Shown: positions 34,505 through 42,926 of the stretch, one piece after another | Numbering within the stretch: position 1 is the first letter of the stretch | Layout of the letters: each line of letters starts with the position of its first letter | Source of the DNA: Echinicola shivajiensis | GTDB lineage: Bacteria; Bacteroidota; Bacteroidia; Cytophagales; Cyclobacteriaceae | Length of the DNA: 64,000 nucleotides | Reading direction: 5' to 3' | Assembly (NCBI RefSeq): GCF_018642165.1 | Contig: NZ_JAHHZM010000003.1 | Location: forward strand, 372,001-436,000 | Position numbers and translations under genes: made by a program | The notes under the pieces: model-generated | What the model was told of the DNA's origin: nothing | Seen by the model: only the letters and a program-made list of their open reading frames with translations | Database searches by the model: none

Positions 34505-37500
34505 ATGAAACAAAATTTAACCCAGAAAATTATTATGGTCTCAAAATATGCAGGCTACTGCTTTTTTTTCTTGACCTTGACCATGAGCTCGGTACTGGCC
34601 GGTAATTCTTCCGCCCAAGTAAAGAGCATCGAGGAAGTTTTTATAGAGCTTTCCAGTGATCAGAAGACTTTAGAAGAAGTCCTCTATCAGATTGAGGAAA
34701 GTACTTCCTTTCATTTCTTTTATACAGATAGGAATGTTGACAAGACGCAACCTGTCCATATTTCCAATCAAAAGGCATCAGTTGCAGAACATTTAAAGAA
34801 TATGGCACTGAGTCTTGGACTGGAATTCCGACAAGTCAATAATAGTATTAGCGTCAAGAAAATCAAGGATAAAGGAGCGGTAATAACCAATCCTTCCATA
34901 GAAATATTTAAGGAAATTACCGGTGTGGTAACCGATGAAGAGGGGGAGCCCCTTCCTGGAGCTTCAGTACTGATAGAGGGAGCAGCCAATAAAGGAACGG
35001 TAACTGATTTAGAGGGGAATTATTCCATTGATGTGGAGCAAGGTACTACCCTGATATTTAGTTATATAGGATTTGAAGCCAAGAAGGTGGTCGTTGGTAA
35101 CCAAAGTAAGATAGACGTAGTGCTAGAGGTCAATGCCAAATCATTGGAAGAAGTGGTTGTTGTGGGCTTTGGTGAGCAGAAAAAGATATCCTTGACCGGA
35201 GCAGTTTCCACTGTAAATACAGAGGACCTGAAATCAAATCCAACGTCGAGTTTATCAAATGCGCTGGCCGGAAATGTTCCGGGAGTTTTGGGAATGATGC
35301 AATCTGGACAGCCAGGAAAAAATATCTCTGAATTCTGGATTCGAGGTATATCCACTTTTGGTGGAGGAACTAATCCTTTGGTTTTGGTAGATAATATTGA
35401 AAGGGACTTGAATGAGCTAAATATCGAAGATATCAAATCCATTACTGTGCTAAAAGACGCAGCAGAGACAGCCATGTATGGCTCTAGAGGGGCAAATGGT
35501 GTGATTTTGATTACCACCAAGAGAGGTGCCGCTGGAAAAATAGAAGTTAATTTCAAAGATGAGTTTATATATAACACACGTACTATAACACCTGAGTTTG
35601 AAGATGGTGTGACCTATGCGAAACTATTAAATGAAGCTAGGGTTACGCGTAACCACGCGCCGATCTATCAGCCAGAGGAACTTGAAATCTTGCGTCTTGG
35701 ATTGGATCCCGATTTATATCCAAATGTGGATTGGCAGGATTTGCTATTGAAAGATGGTGCCATGACCTACCGTGCCAATTTGAATATGAGTGGCGGCGGA
35801 CCGACTTCCCGTTATTATGCTTCCGCTAGTTATATAGATGAAGGGGGGATGTATGAGATCGATGAGGCTTTGAAGGATGATTATAATACCAATGCCAATT
35901 ATAAACGTTGGAATTATCGTTTAAATGCAGATTTTAACCTTACTGAAACAACAGAGGTGAAAGTGGGTGTAGCAGGATCACTTAGTAAACGTAATAGTCC
36001 TGGATTGGGTGATGTTGATTTCTGGGGAGCATTTTTTGGTTATTCTCCTATTCGTACCCCTGTCTTGTATTCCAACGGTTATGTGCCTGCAGTGGGGACA
36101 GGAAACCAGACCAATCCATGGGTGATGGCTACCCAAACAGGTTTCAATGAAAACTGGGTCAATAGGGTACAGACCAATGTGACTGTTGAACAGGATTTAA
36201 ATTTCGTAACGAAAGGTCTTCGTATGAGGGGAATTGTAGGCTATGATACGCGAAACAGTAATAATATACAGCGTCGTAAATGGCCTGAGCAGTGGCGTGC
36301 AGATCGTGCCCGAGATATCAATGGAGACTTGGTGTTTACCCATATTTCCAATCCTAGCGAAATGCAGCAGTCCAGTAGTTCTTCAGGAAATAGACTTGAG
36401 TTTTTTGACTTGATGTTCAATTACGATAAGAGTATTGGTGATCACCATTTGGGAGCAGCGACTAGACTGACTAGGGATGCTTATGTGCAAACGGTTAATA
36501 TTGGGGGAGATATCAAAAATGGTATTGCCCGTAGAAACCAAGCACTATCAGGTCGTCTTTTATATAACTGGAAATACAGGTATTTCGCCAATTTAAACTT
36601 TGGGTATACTGGATCTGAGAACTTTGCACCGGGCCACCAGTATGGTTTTTTCCCTGCAATTTCATTTGGTTGGAATGTGGCAGATGAGTCGTTTGTTAAA
36701 AATAACATTGGTTGGTTGAATTTGTTCAAGATCCGCTACTCTTATGGAAAAGCTGGTAATGACCAGTTAATGGGCGGAGAGCGTTTCCCATATTTGTATA
36801 CCATGGAAGAGCTTGTTAATGCAGATGGTGAGCCTACAGGCGGTTACCAGTGGGCGGATTATGGTTTTGATCGTTATTTTGGCGGTTTGAGATATTCACA
36901 GGTGGCCTCACCTAATGTTACTTGGGAAGTAGCGACGAAACAAAACTTAGGTTTTGATATAGAAACCAACAGTATTACTGCCAATCTAGATTTCTTTGAT
37001 GAAGAGCGTACCGGTATTTACATGGCCAGACAGTTTTTGCCTGATATGGTAGGATTGGAAAGTACGCCTAGGGCCAATGTGGGTATAGTGAAGTCTAGAG
37101 GATTTGACGGACGTTTTAAGTTCATCAAGCGAATTGGTAAAGTCACCCTGACTACTAGAAGTAATATCACTTACAGTAAAAATGAAATCGTTGAAAGGGA
37201 TGAAGAGAATAATGTCTACCCTTATCAAAATCAGGAGGGGTACCGCGTAGGCCAGTCAAGAGGTTTGGTGGCATTGGGTCTATTTAAGGATTATGATGAT
37301 ATCAGAAACAGCCCTACACAAACTTTCGGGCCATATCAGCCAGGTGATATTAAATATAAAGATGTCAACGGCGATGGTGTGATCAATGATGGTGACCGTG
37401 TGGCAATCGGTGCTACAAGGAGGCCAAACTTGATTTACGGTTTAGGTGCATCAGCACAATGGAAGGGATTCAGCCTTGGGGTACATTTCCAAGGAGCAGG

Positions 37501-37933
37501 TAAATCAACATTCTCCACTTTTGGGAAAACGGTATACGCGTTTAGTGAAGGCGAGTGGGGACAGGTCATGAAGGGAGTTATGGGGGACAACCGTTGGATT
37601 GATTCGGATATATCTGAAGATCCTTCGACAGAAGATCCGAACGCCTCTTATCCTCGTCTGAGTTTTGGTCCAAATCCTAATAACTTCAGGGAATCTACTT
37701 TCTGGCTACGTGACGGCCGATACCTTCGTCTTAAGACAGTAGATTTTGGATATAATTTACCAAAACATTTGACCAGGCTGGTAAGAGCCAAGAATATCCG
37801 ATTGTTTGTGGTGGGAACCAATCTGTTCACTTGGTCCAAGTTCAAACTTTGGGACCCAGAATTGGCCACGCCTAGGGGAGAAGACTACCCTCCTGCTAAA
37901 TCTTTCACCTTGGGTATTAATGTTAACCTGTAA
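34505..37933 (+). CDS. SusC/RagA-family TonB-dependent receptor with STN domain (locus 3)
   Basis: An 1142-residue outer-membrane receptor. Signal peptide to about 35 (SVLAGNSSAQ); STN domain about 45-115 (LEEVLYQIEESTSFHFFYTD); carboxypeptidase-D-like domain beginning ITGVVTDEEGEPLPGASVLI near 139; TonB-box-like LEEVVVVGFGEQKK; plug with ITVLKDAAETAMYGSRGANG; barrel ending LGINVNL. The calcium-loop-like DVNGDGVINDGD near residue 955 is common in SusC barrels. It should signal to the FecR upstream and import an oligomer held by the large SusD that starts 12 bases later. The ligand is not evident from the neighbouring genes. Confidence 0.95.
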   Translation: MKQNLTQKIIMVSKYAGYCFFFLTLTMSSVLAGNSSAQVKSIEEVFIELSSDQKTLEEVLYQIEESTSFHFFYTDRNVDKTQPVHISNQKASVAEHLKNMALSLGLEFRQVNNSISVKKIKDKGAVITNPSIEIFKEITGVVTDEEGEPLPGASVLIEGAANKGTVTDLEGNYSIDVEQGTTLIFSYIGFEAKKVVVGNQSKIDVVLEVNAKSLEEVVVVGFGEQKKISLTGAVSTVNTEDLKSNPTSSLSNALAGNVPGVLGMMQSGQPGKNISEFWIRGISTFGGGTNPLVLVDNIERDLNELNIEDIKSITVLKDAAETAMYGSRGANGVILITTKRGAAGKIEVNFKDEFIYNTRTITPEFEDGVTYAKLLNEARVTRNHAPIYQPEELEILRLGLDPDLYPNVDWQDLLLKDGAMTYRANLNMSGGGPTSRYYASASYIDEGGMYEIDEALKDDYNTNANYKRWNYRLNADFNLTETTEVKVGVAGSLSKRNSPGLGDVDFWGAFFGYSPIRTPVLYSNGYVPAVGTGNQTNPWVMATQTGFNENWVNRVQTNVTVEQDLNFVTKGLRMRGIVGYDTRNSNNIQRRKWPEQWRADRARDINGDLVFTHISNPSEMQQSSSSSGNRLEFFDLMFNYDKSIGDHHLGAATRLTRDAYVQTVNIGGDIKNGIARRNQALSGRLLYNWKYRYFANLNFGYTGSENFAPGHQYGFFPAISFGWNVADESFVKNNIGWLNLFKIRYSYGKAGNDQLMGGERFPYLYTMEELVNADGEPTGGYQWADYGFDRYFGGLRYSQVASPNVTWEVATKQNLGFDIETNSITANLDFFDEERTGIYMARQFLPDMVGLESTPRANVGIVKSRGFDGRFKFIKRIGKVTLTTRSNITYSKNEIVERDEENNVYPYQNQEGYRVGQSRGLVALGLFKDYDDIRNSPTQTFGPYQPGDIKYKDVNGDGVINDGDRVAIGATRRPNLIYGLGASAQWKGFSLGVHFQGAGKSTFSTFGKTVYAFSEGEWGQVMKGVMGDNRWIDSDISEDPSTEDPNASYPRLSFGPNPNNFRESTFWLRDGRYLRLKTVDFGYNLPKHLTRLVRAKNIRLFVVGTNLFTWSKFKLWDPELATPRGEDYPPAKSFTLGINVNL

Positions 37934-37944
37934 AAAGAGAAGAG

Positions 37945-39999
37945 ATGAATTTGAAGAGCATTTATATAATAATATTGTTTGTTTTCACAGGTTTGATTTT
38001 TGCCTGTGATGGCGACTACCTGGATTCCAGTCAATATTTTAAAGATAGACTTACAGAAGAAAAAGTTTTCCAAAGTAAAGTCTATTCAGAAGAATGGCTA
38101 GCCAATGTCTTTGAGGAGCTAAGAGGTATTAATGCTGATGTAGCCAGTAAAGGGGTTACCCCTCATAACTTTGCCGATGGAATGTATTATGGAGATAGGG
38201 ACAGTGAATATGACCCATCTAAAAATGAGTTGTCCTACAATATGTTCAAGATGGGACAATATTCAGAAAATGATAAGCAGGGCACTTGGACACGATGCTA
38301 TAGAGGGATACGCAATGCATCTACCTTCATTCATAATATTGATATGAATTTAGAGCTGTCACGGGTAGAAATAGAAGATTATAAGGGACAGGCTCGCTTT
38401 GCAAGAGCTTATTTATATTGGTTATTACTTCGTAAATATGGTCCGATCCCATTGTTGCCTGATGAAGGTTTGGATTATACCGAAAGCTATGATGATCTAG
38501 CTGTTCCAAGAAGTAGCTATGAAGCATGTGCCGAGTTTATCAGTGAAGAAATGCTGATCGCAGCAAAGGAAATGGAGGCTCGTGGAATGATACGTGGTCA
38601 GGATGGTTCTGCCCGTCCTTCAGTAGGAGCAGCCTTGGCTACCCGTGCCAAAGCATTGATCTATGCGGCAAGTCCTCTGGCAAATGGGAACAACTCGGAT
38701 TATGCAGCACGTTTGACAGATGATCAAGGAGAACGTCTACTGTCTGCTGATTATCAAGAAGAGAAATGGGCAAGAGCAGCTGCCGCAGCTAGGGACGTAA
38801 TGGAGCTAGGTGTATACGAACTTTATACTGTACCTGTACAGGAAACAGGAGAAAACGCCACTATTATTCCTCCATATGATAGTGATTTTTCAGAAAAAAG
38901 CTGGCCAGAGGGCTGGGCAAATATTGATCCAGCAAAATCATATGCTAGGGTGTTTGATGGCACATTATTGCCTTCCGGTAACCCTGAATTGATTTTTACT
39001 AGGGGCAATAACCAAGATGGAGAAAGTATTAGGGCTATGGTAGCGCATCAGTTGCCACGTTCAGCTACAGGATGGAATACCCATGGGCTGACCCAAAAAC
39101 TCGTTGATGCTTATGCCATGAACGATGGTTCAGATATACCGGGTAGAGATAAAGAAATTGGCCGTGGAGATGGTTCCGAACGTGTGAGTGGTTATGTGAC
39201 CCAAGAGGATTATGACGCAGGGAAATACAGGCCTCTGAGACCCGGAGTTTCTTTGCAGTATGCCAACCGTGAACCTAGGTTTTATGCTTCTGTGGCCTTT
39301 AATGGAAGTTTTTGGACACTTTTAAATGAATCCCAAGAAAGAAACCGTAATCAACAAGTATTCTATTACCGCGATAATCCTAAGGGCAATGGCTTTAATT
39401 CGTCCAATGCCTACTGGTTAAGGACTGGTTTTGGGATGAAGAAATATGTTCACCCTAGTGATACCTATGAGGGCGGGAGTATGGGCAATATCGTTCCTAA
39501 AGCTGAGCCTGCCATTCGATATCCGGATATATTACTTATGTATGCAGAAGCATTAAATGAGCTTGATGGAGCCTACAATATTTCATCATGGAATGGGGGA
39601 AGTTATAGCATCTCGAGAGACATTGCGGAGATGCAAAGAGGTATTCATCCGGTGCGTATCCGTGCTGGTGTACCTGATTATCCTGCAAGTGCATACAGTG
39701 ATAAGGATGAGTTAAGAAAAAGATTGAAACGCGAACGTTTTATTGAGCTACTGGGAGAAGGGCAACGCTATTACGACTTACGTCGCTGGATGGATGCTCC
39801 TGTTGAGGAATCCTTGCCAATATACGGTTGTAATGTACTGATGAATGAAAACGAAAGAGACCTTTTTCATCAACCTGTAGCGATTTGGGCACTTGAAACC
39901 ACTTTTGCTGATAAAATGTGGTTCTGGCCGATTAGTCATACAGAACTAAAAAGGAACAACCGACTTACACAGAATCCAGGATGGACTTATAACGATTAA
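37945..39999 (+). CDS. Large SusD/RagB-family binding lipoprotein (locus 3)
   Basis: A 684-residue SusD homologue, longer than the usual 500-600 residues. Lipobox FAC with Cys21. Family landmarks are YKGQARFARAYLYWLLLRKY with GPIPLLPDEGLDY, the YPDILLMYAEALNELDGAY segment, KRERFIELLGEGQRYYDLRR and the ending MWFWPISHTELKRNNRLTQN. The extra length sits mainly in the middle (about 230-480), with long loops that probably shape the ligand site. It is followed 11 bases later by a further surface lipoprotein. Confidence 0.92.
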   Translation: MNLKSIYIIILFVFTGLIFACDGDYLDSSQYFKDRLTEEKVFQSKVYSEEWLANVFEELRGINADVASKGVTPHNFADGMYYGDRDSEYDPSKNELSYNMFKMGQYSENDKQGTWTRCYRGIRNASTFIHNIDMNLELSRVEIEDYKGQARFARAYLYWLLLRKYGPIPLLPDEGLDYTESYDDLAVPRSSYEACAEFISEEMLIAAKEMEARGMIRGQDGSARPSVGAALATRAKALIYAASPLANGNNSDYAARLTDDQGERLLSADYQEEKWARAAAAARDVMELGVYELYTVPVQETGENATIIPPYDSDFSEKSWPEGWANIDPAKSYARVFDGTLLPSGNPELIFTRGNNQDGESIRAMVAHQLPRSATGWNTHGLTQKLVDAYAMNDGSDIPGRDKEIGRGDGSERVSGYVTQEDYDAGKYRPLRPGVSLQYANREPRFYASVAFNGSFWTLLNESQERNRNQQVFYYRDNPKGNGFNSSNAYWLRTGFGMKKYVHPSDTYEGGSMGNIVPKAEPAIRYPDILLMYAEALNELDGAYNISSWNGGSYSISRDIAEMQRGIHPVRIRAGVPDYPASAYSDKDELRKRLKRERFIELLGEGQRYYDLRRWMDAPVEESLPIYGCNVLMNENERDLFHQPVAIWALETTFADKMWFWPISHTELKRNNRLTQNPGWTYND

Positions 40000-40009
40000 T
40001 TTAAAAAGC

Positions 40010-40999
40010 ATGATCATGAATAAATCATATATATCGTTTCTTCTGCTTTCGCTACTTATAATCTGCGGTTCGTGCAATGATGAGTGGACTGAAGAACAAT
40101 TTGAAAACTTTATATCATTTAAGGCTCCATTGACCAATGAAGGAGTATGTGATATCTATATTCGTTATAAGGGAGAGGAAAAGACCACCTTCCTGCAACC
40201 TTTGATTGTCAGTGGATCCACAACAAATAAAAGTGACAGAACTGTGCACGTGGCTGTAGATTCTGATACTTTGGAAGTGCTTAACTACGAGCATTTCCAA
40301 AACCGTGAGGACTTTTATTATAGGGAATTGAATAGTGAATATTTTTCTATTCCATCTACTGTGGATATTAAAGCAGGAGAAAATACTGCATTAATGGCCA
40401 TCGATTTTACATTAAAAGATATCGATATGGTAGATAAGTGGGTGCTTCCTTTAAATATTGAGGACGATCCTTCGAATAGTTATATACCCAATCCAAGGAA
40501 ATATTATCGAAAGGCCATTTTGCGTATTCATCCATTCAATGATTATTCTGGTACCTACAGTGGTACAGCATTGAAAACGACCATGGAGGGTTATGAAGAT
40601 GAAACGCCAATTGTAAAGGAGGAAATCCGTGGCTATGTAGTGGATGAAAATACCATTTTCTTTTATGCAGGTAATATCGACGAAGATCGTCAAGATCGCC
40701 GTAACTATAAAGTCTATGCTACTTTCAATACTAATGGGGGAGTGACTTTCCATTCGGATAATCCTGATATGCAGTTTCAGGTAAATAAGGATGCTAGCTA
40801 TACGATTACAGAGCAGATGGATGATGTTCGTCCATATCTTTTACATCGATATATCACCATCAATAATATTGATTACCAATTTTCAGATTATACCATGGTG
40901 CCCAATGTCGACATCAATTATAAGGTGACGGGTTCATTGATTTTAGAACGTCAATTAAATACCCAAATTCCTGATGAGGACCAGGCGATTGAATGGTAA
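40010..40999 (+). CDS. DUF1735/DUF4973-like surface lipoprotein (locus 3)
   Basis: A 329-residue lipoprotein (lipobox GSC, Cys22; an alternative start at the third codon would also work). The N-terminal half (about 25-165) resembles the DUF1735 beta-sandwich found in accessory proteins of SusCD loci, with VHVAVDSDTLEVLNYEHF and FSIPSTVDIKAGENTALMAI; the C-terminal half (about 170-329, FNDYSGTYSGTALKTTMEG onward) is a lipocalin-like beta domain of the DUF4973/DUF4361 kind. Such proteins are often glycan-binding surface proteins. It stands 11 bases after SusD and before the TIG+NHL protein, so it probably forms part of the surface complex. Confidence 0.75.
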   Translation: MIMNKSYISFLLLSLLIICGSCNDEWTEEQFENFISFKAPLTNEGVCDIYIRYKGEEKTTFLQPLIVSGSTTNKSDRTVHVAVDSDTLEVLNYEHFQNREDFYYRELNSEYFSIPSTVDIKAGENTALMAIDFTLKDIDMVDKWVLPLNIEDDPSNSYIPNPRKYYRKAILRIHPFNDYSGTYSGTALKTTMEGYEDETPIVKEEIRGYVVDENTIFFYAGNIDEDRQDRRNYKVYATFNTNGGVTFHSDNPDMQFQVNKDASYTITEQMDDVRPYLLHRYITINNIDYQFSDYTMVPNVDINYKVTGSLILERQLNTQIPDEDQAIEW

Positions 41000-41073
41000 G
41001 AATGCAAAGCAGCGATACGGAAATAAGTGGGGCAGAGGCTCGTCAAGTATTGTGAACTTTAAATCTAAAAATT

Positions 41074-42543
41074 ATGCAAATAAATATGATAAATATAAAA
41101 TGGGGCCGCTATACACTAAATTTGGTGCTGGCTTTATTATTGGGGCTTTTTTATAGCTGTCAAGTTGAGGAAGAAGGGCTTGATATAGGAGAGGCTTTTG
41201 ACCCAACTCAACCTGTTGTGGTGTCTAATTTTACCCCTTCATCTGGAGGAGCAGGACAGAGACTTGTAATTTATGGTAAGAACTTTGGTAATGATCCAGA
41301 TATCGTTTCGGTGTTTATAGGAGGAAAAGAAGCCACGGTAATCAATGTTAAGGGTGATGCATTGTACTGTTTGGTGCCAAGGCAAGCCTTTGGAGGCGAA
41401 ATAGAAGTGCGTGTTGGAGGTGATGGCAGAGAGGTTACCGGTAGTTCCAGCAAGGATTTTAATTATCAGCGAAAAATGGTGGTTTCTACGCTGGTAGGGT
41501 ATAAAAATGACCGTGGTGATGAACCATGGAAAGATGGTAAATTCAAGGCTGATGACCCTAGTGACATGGCGAGTGGTTTTTGGAGACCTTCTTTTTTCAA
41601 ATTTGATCCGCTCAATCCTAAGCATCTATGGGCTGTATTCGACTTCAATAATGGATTGTACTTGATCGATTTGGAAGATAGTACGGTGACCAAAAAGCGT
41701 TCGGATTTTGACAGGCCTAGAAGTATTGATTTCACCCTTGATGGGCAGCATATGATCATCGCGGAAGATAGAGGTGGAGAAAATGACAGGGCAACTTACC
41801 GCTTGTCCCGTGATAAAGAATGGCAGGACAGGGAAGTCATGACCAGGTACAGACAGTGTAATGGAGCAGCTGTACATCCGATCAATGGAGAGCTGTATTT
41901 CAACAGTTACGAGAAAGGCCAGTTTTTCCGCTTTGACCTGAATAAATATTTCAGCGAAGGCCTTGGCGATAAGGATTATGAGACCTTGTTCGTGGTTCAT
42001 GATCCGGGCTGGGAATATAAGATATTTATGCATCCTACAGGTAACTATGCCTATATCATGGTCATTAATCAGCACTACATTCTGCGAGTTGATTATAACT
42101 GGGAAAAGAAACAGTTTAACCAGCCTTATTTGGTTTGTGGCCAATTGAGAGGAGCGGGATACCAAGATGGTGTAGGTTCGGATGTCCGCTTGAGAAATCC
42201 TTATCAGGGTGTGTTTGTGAAAAATGAAGAATATGCTGCAGAAGGTAAACCTGATGAATATGACTTTTATTTCACAGATCAGCATAACCATTGTATTCGT
42301 AAGTTAAGTCCACAAGGTAGTGTGACCACCTTTGCCGGTAGGGGAAGCTCTAGTATCAACCCTGATCCATGGGGCTATGTAGATGGTGACTTAAGAGAAG
42401 AGGCTAGGTTTGATAGACCATCTGGTATTGCCTACAGTGAAGAGGACAAGGCTTTTTATATTGGTGACCAGATGAATCACCGTATTCGTAAGATAGCCCT
42501 TGAGGAAATGGAAGAAGAGGAGTCAGGTGAAGAAGAAGACTAA
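41074..42543 (+). CDS. IPT/TIG domain plus NHL-repeat beta-propeller lipoprotein (locus 3)
   Basis: A 489-residue surface lipoprotein (lipobox YSC, Cys29). An IPT/TIG Ig-like domain covers about 45-130 (VSNFTPSSGGAGQRLVIYGK, then NFGNDPDIVSVFIGGKEATV). The rest is an NHL-type beta-propeller: repeats are seen at FWRPSFFKFDPLNPKHLW, FDRPRSIDFTLDGQHMI, DGVGSDVRLRNPYQGVFV, FTDQHNHCIRKLSPQGSVTT and FDRPSGIAYSEEDKAFYIGD. The C terminus is very acidic (EEMEEEESGEEED). TIG+NHL proteins of SusCD loci are thought to bind the substrate or stiffen the surface complex; no active site is expected. A perfect terminator hairpin follows, which probably ends the sigma-SusCD transcript. Confidence 0.82.
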   Translation: MQINMINIKWGRYTLNLVLALLLGLFYSCQVEEEGLDIGEAFDPTQPVVVSNFTPSSGGAGQRLVIYGKNFGNDPDIVSVFIGGKEATVINVKGDALYCLVPRQAFGGEIEVRVGGDGREVTGSSSKDFNYQRKMVVSTLVGYKNDRGDEPWKDGKFKADDPSDMASGFWRPSFFKFDPLNPKHLWAVFDFNNGLYLIDLEDSTVTKKRSDFDRPRSIDFTLDGQHMIIAEDRGGENDRATYRLSRDKEWQDREVMTRYRQCNGAAVHPINGELYFNSYEKGQFFRFDLNKYFSEGLGDKDYETLFVVHDPGWEYKIFMHPTGNYAYIMVINQHYILRVDYNWEKKQFNQPYLVCGQLRGAGYQDGVGSDVRLRNPYQGVFVKNEEYAAEGKPDEYDFYFTDQHNHCIRKLSPQGSVTTFAGRGSSSINPDPWGYVDGDLREEARFDRPSGIAYSEEDKAFYIGDQMNHRIRKIALEEMEEEESGEEED

Positions 42544-42609
42544 AAATCAGCTTTGGATCAAATAAAAACAACGTTGATGCTATTTTAAAGAAAGTGTCAT
42601 CAAATTCTT

Positions 42610-42646
42610 AAAGCCTTTTGGGGTGATTTTTTCCCCAAAAGGCTTT
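42610..42646 (+). terminator. Strong intrinsic terminator ending the locus 3 SusCD operon
   Basis: AAAGCCTTTTGGGG (42610-42623) and CCCCAAAAGGCTTT (42633-42646) form a perfect 14-bp stem with a 9-base loop, 66 bases after the stop codon. The symmetrical A and T flanks could make it work in both directions. The remaining 280 bases up to the next gene hold no other feature that I can support. Confidence 0.8.
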
Positions 42647-42926
42647 ATCTGTGAATGCGTGTTTTGTGCATGATTTTGGAGATTGACCAATGGATCTGAA
42701 AGAATTTCAAGCCCAAAAAACAAAATAAATAATTAGAAAAAAATATCAATCAATTAACTAAAACTATTATTTACCATGGCAATGCTGTCAGGAAGAACTT
42801 ATAGAAGATGAGATTAGAATCAAATCATTTACAAAGCTTTCAATTTTGTGGAGATTGTTTTCCTTTTTCAAATTACCAAAGCTTCTTTTGTGGACAGTAC
42901 GTCAAACCTTTTAGAAAATCAAACCT

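Noticed and set aside
35062-35577. 171-codon minus-strand frame inside the SusC gene of locus 3
   Set aside because: Antisense to the conserved plug region of SusC; similar antisense frames occur at the same place in the SusC genes of loci 1 and 2, which shows they are mirror images of the conserved coding sequence.
41626-42291. 221-codon open frame on the minus strand across the TIG+NHL gene
   Set aside because: It lies wholly antisense to a well-supported beta-propeller gene, has no recognisable domain and its composition is that of a reverse reading of the real gene.
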